Of a stretch of DNA of 60,188 bases, positions 52,257 through 60,188 are shown one piece after another (position 1 is the stretch's first letter; each line of letters opens with the position of its first letter). The translations under genes were made by a program, and so were the position numbers. Below the pieces are notes generated by a model. The model was not told where the DNA came from. It ran no database searches and was given only the letters and a program-made list of their open reading frames with translations. This stretch comes from an uncultured Pirellulaceae bacterium (lineage in GTDB: Bacteria > Planctomycetota > Planctomycetia > Pirellulales > Pirellulaceae). The DNA lies in assembly GCA_937929805.1 (NCBI GenBank), contig CALFUT010000062.1, positions 1 to 60,188 of the forward strand. Reading direction: 5' to 3'.

Positions 52257-54074
52257 ATGACCCAACGCAAAGACATTCGCAATATCGTCATCATCGCTCA
52301 CGTCGATCATGGCAAAACTACCCTCGTCGATTGCCTGTTGCGACAGAGCGGCCAGTTTCGTGACTCGCAGTTGACGGGCGAGCGGATCTTAGATTCGGGC
52401 GACATCGAAAAAGAACGCGGCATCACGATTCTCGCCAAGAATATTTCGTTGCCGTACCAAGGCATCAAGATCAACATCATTGACACGCCGGGCCACGCGG
52501 ACTTTGGGGGAGAAGTCGAACGAGTTCTACAAATGGCGGACGGAGCTCTGTTGCTGGTCGACGCGGCCGAAGGACCAATGCCGCAAACTCGGTTCGTGTT
52601 GGGCAAGGCACTCGAAGCCGGGCTCAAGCCGATGGTCATCATCAACAAGGTCGACAAGCCAGACGCAAGAACTGCCGAAGTGGTCGACGAAGCGATGGAG
52701 TTGATTTTGGAGATGGGCGGCGAAGAGTACCTAGACAACTTTCACTACATCTACGCTTCGGCCAAGAACGGTTATGCGACGCACGATCTGGAAAACATGT
52801 CCGGCAACATGGAGCCACTATTAGACATGGTGGTCGAGCACGTGCCGCCCCCGACGATTGAGCCGGGCGAGTTCCGGATGTGCGTCACGACGATGGACTG
52901 GTCCGAGTTCGTGGGACGGATCGCGGTCGGTCGAATCGAATCGGGCATCGTCAAGAAGGGCCAGACGGTTAACGTGATCGGAATCGACGGCAAGCCCGTT
53001 TCCGCCAAGATCAGTGCAGTCAACTCGTTTGATAAACTTGGTCGTGTCGAAGTCGAGCGTGCCGAGGCGGGTGAAGTATGTGCGCTGATCGGTTTGGAAA
53101 ACGCTGAGATTGGCGACACGATCTGTCATTCCGAAATCACGGATCCGCTGCCGAGAATCTCGGTGGACGAGCCAACGTTGGAGATGATCTTCACGATCAA
53201 TAGCTCGCCGCTGGCCGGGAAAGAAGGCAAGTACGTTACCAGCCGCCAAGTCCGCGAGCGTCTAACGAAAGAGCTTGAAAGAAACGTGGCGTTGCGAGTT
53301 CGTCCGTTAGAGTCGGGTGACTCGTTCGCCGTTTCGGGGCGAGGCATCCTGCACTTGGCGGTGTTGATCGAAACGATGCGCCGCGAAGGTTTCGAGCTTT
53401 CGATCGGAATGCCTCAGGTGGTGGTCAAGAAGATCGACGGCAAGGACCACGAGCCCTTCGAATCGCTGGTCGTCGAGGTGCCCACCGACAAATTTGGACC
53501 TGTGATGGAACTGGTCGGTAACCGTCGGGGCGACTTGCTGGAAATGAATGCACGTGGCGAATTCACGCTGGCCAGTTTCGTGATTCCATCGCGAGGCCTA
53601 ATCGGATTGCGAACCAAGCTGCTCAATGCGACCCAAGGAACGGCGATCATCAACCATCGCTTTCTCGAGTTCCGTCCGCTCGAGGGAGACATTCCGGCTC
53701 GGATCAACGGTGCCGTGATTTCGATGGCTTCAGGTAAAGCCGTTGGATTTGGGCTGTTTAACTTGCAGGAACGATTCGAACTATTCGTCAGTCCGGGCGA
53801 CCAAGTCTACGAAGGCATGATCGTCGGCGAGAACCCTCGCTCGAACGATCTACCTGTTAACCCCTGCAAGGAAAAGCAGCTGACGAACATGCGTGCTTCC
53901 GGCAGTGACGAAAATATTCAACTCAAGCCGCCACGTCAATTCAGTTTGGAAGCAGCGTTGGAGTACGTTCAGGGCGACGAGTGGGTGGAAGTGACTCCCA
54001 CAACCATTCGGCTTCGCAAGCAACTGCTTAAAGAGTCAGATCGCAAACGCTCAGGCCGTGCCGCAAAGTCGTAG
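52257..54074 (+). CDS. typA: Ribosome-associated GTPase TypA/BipA
   Basis: A 605-residue translational GTPase, normal length. G-domain motifs are intact: G1 AHVDHGKTTL, G3 DTPGHADF, G4 NKVDKPDA; the switch Thr is in ERGITILAKN. Domains II to V follow, with the TypA/BipA-specific C-terminal region (NPRSNDLPVNPCKEKQLTNMRASGSDENI) that fixes the family against EF-G and LepA. It binds the ribosome under stress and helps 50S assembly. The gene is monocistronic and converges on amt; a short hairpin lies between them. Very high confidence. Confidence 0.97.
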   Translation: MTQRKDIRNIVIIAHVDHGKTTLVDCLLRQSGQFRDSQLTGERILDSGDIEKERGITILAKNISLPYQGIKINIIDTPGHADFGGEVERVLQMADGALLLVDAAEGPMPQTRFVLGKALEAGLKPMVIINKVDKPDARTAEVVDEAMELILEMGGEEYLDNFHYIYASAKNGYATHDLENMSGNMEPLLDMVVEHVPPPTIEPGEFRMCVTTMDWSEFVGRIAVGRIESGIVKKGQTVNVIGIDGKPVSAKISAVNSFDKLGRVEVERAEAGEVCALIGLENAEIGDTICHSEITDPLPRISVDEPTLEMIFTINSSPLAGKEGKYVTSRQVRERLTKELERNVALRVRPLESGDSFAVSGRGILHLAVLIETMRREGFELSIGMPQVVVKKIDGKDHEPFESLVVEVPTDKFGPVMELVGNRRGDLLEMNARGEFTLASFVIPSRGLIGLRTKLLNATQGTAIINHRFLEFRPLEGDIPARINGAVISMASGKAVGFGLFNLQERFELFVSPGDQVYEGMIVGENPRSNDLPVNPCKEKQLTNMRASGSDENIQLKPPRQFSLEAALEYVQGDEWVEVTPTTIRLRKQLLKESDRKRSGRAAKS

Positions 54075-54085
54075 CGGGCAGCACG

Positions 54086-54110
54086 GGCAAACCGTTTCGA
54101 TTGGTTTGCC
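54086..54110. terminator. Bidirectional hairpin between typA and amt
   Basis: GGCAAACC (54086-54093) and GGTTTGCC (54103-54110) form an 8-bp stem with a 9-base loop in the 59-bp gap between the convergent genes. There is no long T-run, so the terminator role is moderate. Confidence 0.5.
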
Positions 54111-54133
54111 TCGCGCTGATTTCCATGACTGGC

Positions 54134-55528
54134 CTACGGAATGTATCCGCGTTCGCCATGTTCGCCCAAATCTAGCCCGCGTGTTTCAACTTCATCGTTG
54201 ACGCGTAAGCCAACAACCATCTTGACCAACAGCAGAATGATGGCCGTGGCGATCACCGTGTAGACCGCCGTCAGAACTGCGGCGCTAAGTTGGACTCCAA
54301 CTTGGCTGCCAATGGTCGCGCCGTCGGCAAGTCCCGTCCCGCCAAGCGATTCGGCGACAAACACGCCCGCAAGAATCGTTCCGATGAACCCGCCCACGCC
54401 ATGGACGCCAAACACATCCAGCGAATCGTCGTAGCGAAGTTTGGTTTTTAAAACCGTTGCAAAGTAGTAGCAGATTACGGCCGACGCGGTGCCGATGACA
54501 ATCGCTCCCATCGGCCCGACCGAGCCAGAGGCAGGAGTAATTGCTGCCAGACCGGCGATGGATCCGGTTGCGGCTCCCAGCACGCTTGGCTTGCCGTACT
54601 TAATCCAATCGATTCCCAGCCAAACCAGCGTTGCCGTCGAGGCCGACAAATGAGTGACCAAAAGGGTCAACGCGGCACTCTCGTTGGCGGCCAGATGGCT
54701 GCCCGCGTTGAATCCAAACCACCCAACCCACAACATGCCGGTCCCGATCAAGGTGAGAACGGTGCTGTGCGGTGGCTGCGTACTTTCAGGAAATCCTTTT
54801 CGTGGTCCGACCATGATACAAGCAACCAAGGCGGCAAAGCCTGCGGTGATGTGAACGACGATTCCTCCCGCCAAGTCAATCGTACCCCACTCGGCAAACA
54901 GGCCCCCGCCCCAAGTCATGTGGCAAATGGGAAGGTAAACAACGATCAGCCAGATAACGGAAAACAGCATGACGGCACTGAACTTCATTCGTTCGGCGAA
55001 AGCTCCGACGATCAAGGCAGGTGTGATCACGGCAAACGTCATTTGAAACGCGGCCATCAGCAGTTCAGGGATGGTCCCAGTGACGTTGCCAAGCGTGTTG
55101 GCGAAACCAAGCTTGTTGGTACCGCCAATAAACGAGCCCAACCCAATGACGCCAGATTCTGGATTAATTGAGTCATCCAGTGCGAAGCTATATCCGAACA
55201 AAACCCAGACGATCGAAACGACGCCAGTCAGTACAAGGCAATGCATCAAAACGGACAGGATATTCTTGGATTGAACCAAGCCGCCGTAGAACAGAGCGAG
55301 GCCGGGAATCGTCATGAACAGCACGAGCGCGGTGGACGCCAAAATCCATGCAGTGTCTCCGCTGTCGATCGTCGGCGCGACAGCGTCAGCCGTAGCAGCG
55401 ATCGCCGCCGCCTGTGGCGGCGAATCGACCTGAGAAAATAAACTGCAGGGAACGAGAAAGAAAGCAAGCAAAAGCAGTAGGTGCCACAAGCGTCCATGCG
55501 CGCGCAGCGGTAGTAGTGTGGTGGTCAT
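54134..55528 (-). CDS. amt: Ammonium transporter Amt
   Basis: A 464-residue Amt/MEP/Rh family channel. An N-terminal signal peptide (residues 1-33) is followed by about 11 membrane segments. The family signature AGGIVVHITAGFAALVA has the first pore His, and DVFGVHGVGGFIGTILAG has the second. FAVITPALIVGAFAERMKF is the typical fifth-helix region. It conducts ammonium/ammonia into the cytosol; PII control is usual but no glnK gene is beside it. AAGGA sits 7 bases before ATG 55528. A 6-bp inverted repeat (ATCCGC/GCGGAT, 55555-55579) is in its leader. Confidence 0.96.
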   Translation of the reverse strand: MTTTLLPLRAHGRLWHLLLLLAFFLVPCSLFSQVDSPPQAAAIAATADAVAPTIDSGDTAWILASTALVLFMTIPGLALFYGGLVQSKNILSVLMHCLVLTGVVSIVWVLFGYSFALDDSINPESGVIGLGSFIGGTNKLGFANTLGNVTGTIPELLMAAFQMTFAVITPALIVGAFAERMKFSAVMLFSVIWLIVVYLPICHMTWGGGLFAEWGTIDLAGGIVVHITAGFAALVACIMVGPRKGFPESTQPPHSTVLTLIGTGMLWVGWFGFNAGSHLAANESAALTLLVTHLSASTATLVWLGIDWIKYGKPSVLGAATGSIAGLAAITPASGSVGPMGAIVIGTASAVICYYFATVLKTKLRYDDSLDVFGVHGVGGFIGTILAGVFVAESLGGTGLADGATIGSQVGVQLSAAVLTAVYTVIATAIILLLVKMVVGLRVNDEVETRGLDLGEHGERGYIP

Positions 55529-55811
55529 TAGTTGGTCCTTAGGGAAATGGTGGAATCCGCAAACAGACGTTTAGCGGATCATACCACACCTTTGAGGGGG
55601 CAGAAACCGTTGGCCTTCCGCGTCATCAAGATTGGCGAGTTAAAGGGATGGTGGCGAGTTGAAGTAATGGAAGCGCTGCGTCCAAACCCTTTCGATGCAG
55701 TAAGCCTGTCATTGCATCGGCTTGGACCCAAGCCCCGGTCAACGCGAAGGTAGCCAAATCGCGACCGGCTTGGACCGAGACGCAGCCTGCCTGACGGCAG
55801 CTCAACATGCC

Positions 55812-56426
55812 CTACCCGTCCGGATTATCCAGCAACTGCTGAAGGCGTTCTCCAAGCGCCGGCGGAAACTTCGCTGGCCAAGTCGAGTCAATCAATTCGA
55901 TTCCGATCATGTCCAACAAATGAACTCGGTCTTTTAGCCGAAACGACGTGAGCTTCATCCGGACTAACATTTCAAGTTCGACAATCGGGAATTCACCCTC
56001 GGTGTCGACTTGCTCGATGGCCGGGGTTTCGATGGTGTCGTGCTGTTTCACTTTTTCTGAAGCGAACAGCAAGTGGACGGCGTCACGTACTTTCGCATCC
56101 GGACCGTCTAAGAAAAAATCGACGTTCATCGATTGGCCGTAAATGAAACCGTTGGCTTCCATCGCCTTCTTGACGCGATCCAAGTCTTCCCGACGAATCA
56201 AAATGTCGACGTCTTGGGTGTTTCGGACCGCCGCCTCGTCCACCCTCGACACCCACGCGGCAACGGCATTCCCTCCGACAACGGCAAACGGAATCCCGGC
56301 GTCCGTCAAAATCTTGCTGGTTCGCAGCAAACGTTGTTTTACTTTTTCCACGGCACGCACCATTCGGTCAATGGAAACGGGGGGCAAGCTCGACAGGTCG
56401 ATGCCATTTTGTGGGCCAGTGCTCAT
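55812..56426 (-). CDS. Nucleotidyltransferase-fold protein (AbiEii-like)
   Basis: A 204-residue protein. The region KILTDAGIPFAVVGGNAVAAWVSRV with DVDILIRREDL (about residues 40-84) matches the minimal nucleotidyltransferase core: VGG-x-A followed by the D-x-D pair. VEMEMLVRMKLTSF-like sequence (VELEMLVRMKLTSFRLKDRVHLLDMI) forms the helical C-terminal part. AbiEii toxins and related substrate-unknown NTases share this plan. No antitoxin-like gene is adjacent, so a toxin-antitoxin role is not supported. Upstream is the decayed exonuclease fragment. Function unknown. Confidence 0.72.
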   Translation of the reverse strand: MSTGPQNGIDLSSLPPVSIDRMVRAVEKVKQRLLRTSKILTDAGIPFAVVGGNAVAAWVSRVDEAAVRNTQDVDILIRREDLDRVKKAMEANGFIYGQSMNVDFFLDGPDAKVRDAVHLLFASEKVKQHDTIETPAIEQVDTEGEFPIVELEMLVRMKLTSFRLKDRVHLLDMIGIELIDSTWPAKFPPALGERLQQLLDNPDG

Positions 56427-56550
56427 TCAAACATCATAGCATCAATTTTTGTAAAAGCCGAACGATAGCGAGCAGCTTTGATCAATGTTTAACGCGGTTG
56501 CCATGAAAAGAATCGACCCACGCGGCAGCGAATTCACTCATTCTGGCATT

Positions 56551-56772
56551 TCGTCTTGCTCAGGCTCCACCCACGGATTGTCCCATGGCGAGCGGTGATG
56601 TGATCCAAGTACTCGCGGCTAGATTCAATCCACCATGAAATCGGCTGTCGCTGAGGTTGGTCATCACCTCCTGCAAATCCAGATGAGAACTTCGATCGTA
56701 GCGATTGCGTTTTTGCTCGTACGTTCTGCCGTTTGAAATCGGCGATTCTGGATCGATCAGTGGCAGCAAGTG
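56551..56772 (-). pseudogene. Decayed partial copy of the 3'-5' exonuclease gene
   Basis: About 220 bases closely match parts of the intact gene at 57852-58694. One block covers the WDNPWVEPEQDE/REYL C-terminus and one the region NGRTYEQKRNRY plus SSHLDLQEVMTN. Between them about 241 bases of the intact gene are missing; the junction falls at a TCGCGG that occurs at both edges in the intact copy (57922-57927 and 58163-58168). Further shifts and a second gap near LPLI leave no intact frame and no active-site DxE. A duplicated fragment under decay; transcription not expected. Confidence 0.88.
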
Positions 56773-56801
56773 AGAGTTCTATTGGCAACTTTGATCGGAA
56801 A

Positions 56802-56867
56802 GAAAAACGCGCCTCGCTGGTGTGGCTTGCTACTGAGTAAAAGTAACTAACACAAAGCGAAACGCGT
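56802..56867 (-). terminator. Terminator of the PEP-CTERM gene (minus strand)
   Basis: On the minus strand ACGCGTTTCGCT pairs with AGCGAGGCGCGT (10 of 12), with a partly paired TGTG/CACA inner part, followed by TTTTTCTTTC. It lies about 40 bases downstream of the gene ending at 56906. Confidence 0.6.
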
Positions 56868-56905
56868 CTCTATTTAAGTTTGCCGTGCACAAGCTGGCAG
56901 TTGAG

Positions 56906-57556
56906 CTAGGATTTTAGAACGCTTCGAGTTCGCCGAAACGTAGCAGCAATCCCAGTCATTAGCAGCAATGACAACGAACCCGGTTCGGGAATCGATGATG
57001 CAGGTGCGGAGACTAATTGAAAACTGATGGTGCTCTCGACAACGTTGAATGGGTCGCGAGTGACATCACCGGGGATAGCGAAACTCAGGCGAGCGTCCGG
57101 GTATATCAAATTAAAATCAGCCACCGTTTGGATACTTGGATTGGCCGGTAGTAGGCCGCCAAGGTTGAAGACCCCGGATTGAAAGGGGACGAAATCAAGC
57201 GTGTCTGAATCAAACCCGGCATCCGATGACGAAAGACCGTTCGCATCTCGGAGCGGAGCCAGCCACGCGATGCCCCTGGAATCGTTCTGCACAGGCGCAC
57301 CCAAGGCGGTTGTCGAGTTTACCAACGTTGGTTCAAAGGTATCGCTCAAAAACCCGAAGGGTGCCATGTCGACGCCGACAAGAACGATTGATTCACCTAG
57401 CGCCAAGTAAATATCGCCCGAGGCCGAATCAAAGTAAGCTGCTGCGTCAGCGACGCCCGGAATAGGAATATCATCCACCGATGCAACGGTTTGTTGGCCG
57501 TTAGCGACGCCGCTGCCAAGCAAAAATGCAACAAGTAACATTAGAGTAAGTTTCAT
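56906..57556 (-). CDS. PEP-CTERM sorting-signal secreted protein
   Basis: A 216-residue secreted protein. Signal peptide LTLMLLVAFLLGSGVANG (to about residue 20). A mostly beta, Asp/Phe-rich body without a recognised domain follows (DIYLALGESIVLVGVDMAPFG; FNLIYPDARLSFAIPGDVTRDPFNV). The C-terminal sorting signal reads PEPGSLSLLLMTGIAATFRRTR: PEP motif, hydrophobic segment, arginines. It would be processed by an exosortase, which is not in this window. Function unknown. GGAG lies 5 bases before the ATG; an 18-bp palindrome is 53 bases further upstream. Confidence 0.82.
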   Translation of the reverse strand: MKLTLMLLVAFLLGSGVANGQQTVASVDDIPIPGVADAAAYFDSASGDIYLALGESIVLVGVDMAPFGFLSDTFEPTLVNSTTALGAPVQNDSRGIAWLAPLRDANGLSSSDAGFDSDTLDFVPFQSGVFNLGGLLPANPSIQTVADFNLIYPDARLSFAIPGDVTRDPFNVVESTISFQLVSAPASSIPEPGSLSLLLMTGIAATFRRTRSVLKS

Positions 57557-57609
57557 AAATTCTCCGATACAAATATAAATGGAATCTCAATAAGGTATAC
57601 AGAACAATT

Positions 57610-57627
57610 GTTCTACGGTCGTAGAAC
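57610..57627. promoter_or_regulatory. 18-bp inverted repeat upstream of the PEP-CTERM gene
   Basis: GTTCTACG (57610-57617), two bases GT, CGTAGAAC (57620-57627): perfect 8-bp arms, 53 bases before the start codon at 57556. Suitable size for a dimeric regulator; no regulator gene is adjacent. Confidence 0.45.
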
Positions 57628-57851
57628 CGATTCGGTAATCGCAAATTCACCTTTTGATGGGATTTATTTCTTAAGATTTCCACAGCATGATTCGGAGTAT
57701 CTTCAAAAACATTTACCATCAAATCGATGGGAGCGTTTTCAAAATTCAAAATTCTTAATCCGTCATTTCAACGTGAACTTGGAAAGCCGGCCGTTTGAAT
57801 AAGCTTCTTGCTGAAATTGCACGTGATCGTGGCCTTAGCGAACGTTAAATA

Positions 57852-58694
57852 TTAATCCACTAGTTCGTCTTGCTCGGGTTCTACCCACGGATTGTCCCAT
57901 GGCGAGCACTGTTCCAAGTACTCGCGGTATACGGGAAACTGGTCGGCTCGTTCTTCCAGCCACGCGGTCGTTTCGGCGATTAGTTCGGCCTCGCGTTCCA
58001 CCGTCAATTCACCGGTCAAGATTTTTGTTCGAAGCAATACAAAGTACGTGTCCAACACGTCGCAACGGCAGTAGTCGTTGATTCGTTGCAGTTGACCTTC
58101 GTTGAACAAATCCTGAACCATATGACCGGCGATGCCCATCTTGCCGGGCTTGCCGACGAGGTTCGCGGCCAGATTCAATCCACCATTAAATCGGCTAGCG
58201 CTGAAGTTGGTCATCACCTCCTGCAAATCCAGATGAGAACTTTGGTTGTAGCGATTGCGTTTTTGCTCGTACGTTCTGGCGTTCAAGTTGAACCAATCGG
58301 GAATGCTGATGCCGTAGCGGTAAGCCGCCAATTCCATCAGCGGCAGATCGAACGTGCGACCGTTGAAGCTGACCAAAGTCGGCATCTTGTAGGCCTTCCA
58401 ACCGTCCCAAAAGTGTTTGGTGATCACGTGAGATCGATACTCGGGGGCATCGAGTGTCACAATGTCGACGATGCGAAGGTCAACCGTCAACTTGATGATC
58501 GCGATCGAGATCGGAACATGATACGTGTAAGGAATGAACTCAGATCCGGTTTGCTCCAGTCGCTCGGCGGCGTAAACCTCGATCGCCTTGGCCGCATCGT
58601 ATGATTCGGACGGATAGCGGACTTTGGAGATTAAATCGCCATCGGCCACACTCTCAACGTCGAAGACCAGATAGCTGACGGCGGGATTTGCCAT
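57852..58694 (-). CDS. Predicted 3'-5' exonuclease of the PolB-like (RNase H fold) family
   Basis: A 280-residue exonuclease of the DEDD superfamily. Exo I is Asp12-x-Glu14 in YLVFDVESV; exo II is SFNGRTFDLPLMELA (Asp in FD); exo III is the C-terminal RINDYCRCDVLDTYFV (Y-x3-D type). The middle LDLQEVMTNFSASRFNGGLNLAA is characteristic of the stand-alone family annotated as PolB-like 3'-5' exonuclease. Probable role: DNA repair or end processing. A decayed fragment of a second copy lies at 56551. ATG 58694 is chosen; an ATG 11 codons upstream is also possible. Confidence 0.88.
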   Translation of the reverse strand: MANPAVSYLVFDVESVADGDLISKVRYPSESYDAAKAIEVYAAERLEQTGSEFIPYTYHVPISIAIIKLTVDLRIVDIVTLDAPEYRSHVITKHFWDGWKAYKMPTLVSFNGRTFDLPLMELAAYRYGISIPDWFNLNARTYEQKRNRYNQSSHLDLQEVMTNFSASRFNGGLNLAANLVGKPGKMGIAGHMVQDLFNEGQLQRINDYCRCDVLDTYFVLLRTKILTGELTVEREAELIAETTAWLEERADQFPVYREYLEQCSPWDNPWVEPEQDELVD

Positions 58695-58791
58695 AGAATG
58701 TTGACCTGTAAAATTTTCAATCACCATGCAACCGAACTAGAGACCAATCTATCGCATAGGCAACGCGATGGAAAGCAAACGAAAGTAGAAC

Positions 58792-60021
58792 ATGAATTCA
58801 GAACGATTGCTCGAACGTTTTTTGCAGTACGTGAAGATCGATACGACCGCAGTGGAAGAATCCGGTCGATACCCCAGCAGCGATGGCCAGTTCGAGCTGG
58901 GGAAATTGCTGGTCGCTCAGCTGAACGAAATGGGAGCCGCCGATGTTCAAGTGAACGATTTCGGCATCGTGATGGCGACCGTGCCCGGCAACGTGGACGG
59001 TGCTCCGGTCGTGGCGTTCAATGCTCATTTGGATACATCCCCCGAGACCTCTGGCGCGAACGTCAAACCCAACGTGATTAGAGACTTTGACGGAAAAGAT
59101 ATCGTGCTTAGCGGTGACTCGTCGCAGGTGATCACAGCGGCGACTTGTGCCGAGCTGCCAAAGGCCAAAGGGAAAACCATCATCACCACCGACGGAACGA
59201 CTCTGCTGGGCGGAGACGATAAAGCGGGCGTTGCGATCATGATGGAACTGGCCAATCACTTGATCGAGAACCCCGATATCCCTCATGGGCCGGTGCGTTT
59301 GCTATTCACGTGCGATGAAGAGATTGGTCACGGGGTCGATCACGTCGACATCGATGCGGTTGCGGCGACCGTTTGCTACACTTTCGACGGTGGCGGTCAA
59401 AACATGATCGATCAGGAAACGTTCTCGGCCGACATGGCGTTGGTGACGGTAACTGGCGTGAATATTCATCCGTCGATTGGCAAGGGCCGCATGGTGAACG
59501 CGATCCGAGTCGCCAGCGATTTCATCAACGCGATGCCGGCGGATGTGTCGCCCGAGTGCACCGATGGTCGAGACGGATTCATGCACCCATACGTGATGGA
59601 CGGCGGAGTCGCACAGTCAACAATTAAAGTGCTGCTGCGAGATTTTGAAACGAACCAGTTGGTGGCGTATGCCGACCAGTTGAACCAGTTGGCCGATGAG
59701 GTCGCAGCCAAACATGCGGGCTCAAACATCGATGTTCAAATCGTCAAGCAGTATCGCAACATGGCCGAGGGACTCGTTTCCGAACCCCGCGCGGTTTCTT
59801 TGGCGGTTGCGGCTCATGAAGCGCTCGGGCGTAAGCCGGATCTGACGATCATTCGCGGCGGCACCGATGGATCCCAGTTGACGGAAAAAGGGCTGCCAAC
59901 GCCCAACCTTTCATCGGGGCAGCACAACATCCATTCTCCGCTGGAGTGGGCGTGCCTTGATGAGATGGTTGCCGCCTGCGAGGTCGGCGTGGAGTTGGTC
60001 AAGCAATGGGCACAGGCTTGA
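58792..60021 (+). CDS. pepT: Peptidase T (tripeptide aminopeptidase)
   Basis: A 409-residue M20-family zinc peptidase that removes N-terminal residues from tripeptides. Metal ligands are visible: His79 and Asp81 in NAHLDTSPE, Asp in LLGGDDKAGVA, the catalytic Glu pair in CDEEIGHGVDHVD, and His in LSSGQHNIHSPLEW. The length matches E. coli PepT (408). Cytosolic; probably monocistronic, divergent from the exonuclease gene. An intergenic repeat region follows. Confidence 0.96.
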   Translation: MNSERLLERFLQYVKIDTTAVEESGRYPSSDGQFELGKLLVAQLNEMGAADVQVNDFGIVMATVPGNVDGAPVVAFNAHLDTSPETSGANVKPNVIRDFDGKDIVLSGDSSQVITAATCAELPKAKGKTIITTDGTTLLGGDDKAGVAIMMELANHLIENPDIPHGPVRLLFTCDEEIGHGVDHVDIDAVAATVCYTFDGGGQNMIDQETFSADMALVTVTGVNIHPSIGKGRMVNAIRVASDFINAMPADVSPECTDGRDGFMHPYVMDGGVAQSTIKVLLRDFETNQLVAYADQLNQLADEVAAKHAGSNIDVQIVKQYRNMAEGLVSEPRAVSLAVAAHEALGRKPDLTIIRGGTDGSQLTEKGLPTPNLSSGQHNIHSPLEWACLDEMVAACEVGVELVKQWAQA

Positions 60022-60030
60022 CGCGTTGGA

Positions 60031-60049
60031 TTGGGAGTGGAAGGCTCCG
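60031..60049 (+). repeat. Copy of the 19.2-kb intergenic repeat end
   Basis: TTGGGAGTGGAAGGCTCCG differs at one base from 19220-19238. It lies 10 bases after the pepT stop and before the nested inverted repeat. Confidence 0.55.
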
Positions 60050-60079
60050 CTGTACAGACCGGGGAGATAGGTTACAGGT

Positions 60080-60175
60080 GTTCGGAGACATGGGTATCAC
60101 ATTTTGGTCTTAATTATTGTGGCTCCAAAGGAGCCACAATAATGAGCTGGAAAGAATGTGATCCCGTGTCAGAAC
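60080..60175. repeat. Nested inverted repeat, possible dispersed palindromic element
   Basis: The inner arms ATTATTGTGGCTCC (60113-60126) and GGAGCCACAATAAT (60130-60143) are perfect 14-bp partners with an AAA loop. Outer arms GACATGGGTATCACATT (60087-60103) and AATGTGATCCCGTGTC (60155-60170) pair with few mismatches, and GTTC/GAAC extends them. It has no recognised transposase and is 65-155 bases after pepT. It may be a mobile palindrome (REP/MITE-like) or a terminator for pepT. Confidence 0.7.
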
Positions 60176-60188
60176 GGTTGGAATTTGT

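Noticed and set aside
55555-55579. ATCCGC/GCGGAT hairpin in the amt leader as a riboswitch or PII site
   Set aside because: Only 6 bp of pairing plus two; no known ammonium-responsive element matches.
1-60188. CRISPR arrays, tRNA/rRNA genes, IS elements, prophage
   Set aside because: No spaced direct repeats, cloverleaf sequences, transposase or phage genes were found on either strand.

Overview
The window looks like chromosomal DNA of a planctomycete, most likely of the Pirellulaceae (Rhodopirellula/Mariniblastus-like). The reasons are the gene families taken together: a PQQ-type beta-propeller protein of the planctomycete kind, a cytosolic Hanks-type kinase paired with an ECF sigma factor, secreted endonuclease I proteins with dockerin-like C-termini, PEP-CTERM tails, a very large AsmA-like protein, an orphan Flp pilin, weak Shine-Dalgarno usage and moderate GC content. 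Genus and species are inference. No rRNA, tRNA, CRISPR array, insertion sequence or prophage was found.

Layout. 1-11.5 kb: mostly single housekeeping or unknown genes: a partial membrane-anchored protein, folD, an SRPBCC protein, an HNH nuclease, a PQQ-repeat protein, an LPG-synthase-C/DUF2156 protein, a DUF533/TerB protein, an inositol-phosphatase-like protein, a Flp pilin, a CheY-like receiver overlapping an unknown gene, and protoporphyrinogen oxidase. 11.5-31.9 kb: an exopolysaccharide region. A tyrosine autokinase and a ligase/polymerase-TPR protein lie on the minus strand. Then come two monocistronic paralogues encoding secreted Cys/Gly-rich proteins, then a plus-strand operon: 4,6-dehydratase, sulfotransferase, aminotransferase, phosphoglycosyl transferase, flippase, polymerase, second sulfotransferase, FkbM-like methyltransferase, acetyltransferase and glycosyltransferase. 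The dehydratase/aminotransferase/PglC-like trio suggests that assembly starts on a 4-amino-4,6-dideoxy sugar. The two sulfotransferases suggest a sulfated product.

32.3-35.6 kb: a signalling cassette: a LuxR-type regulator with a degenerate receiver, divergent from an ECF sigma factor, which is followed by one protein combining an anti-sigma-type zinc motif, a Ser/Thr kinase and a PAS domain. 35.6-51.8 kb: two secreted endonuclease I paralogues and a third secreted protein, all ending in the same four-loop dockerin-like module, interleaved with an AsmA-like giant, a TetR-adaptor-RND efflux operon with a perfect operator-like palindrome, and csrA. 52-60 kb: typA, amt, a nucleotidyltransferase, a decayed partial copy of a 3'-5' exonuclease gene, a PEP-CTERM protein, the intact exonuclease and pepT, ending in a nested inverted repeat.

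The best candidates for something undescribed are the Cys/Gly-rich paralogue pair with its shared C-terminal signature (17.2-19.1 kb), the zinc-finger/kinase/PAS plus sigma factor cassette (32.3-35.6 kb), and the variant dockerin module in which the loop acid sits one residue later than in classical dockerins. All functional statements come from reading sequence; no database search was run.
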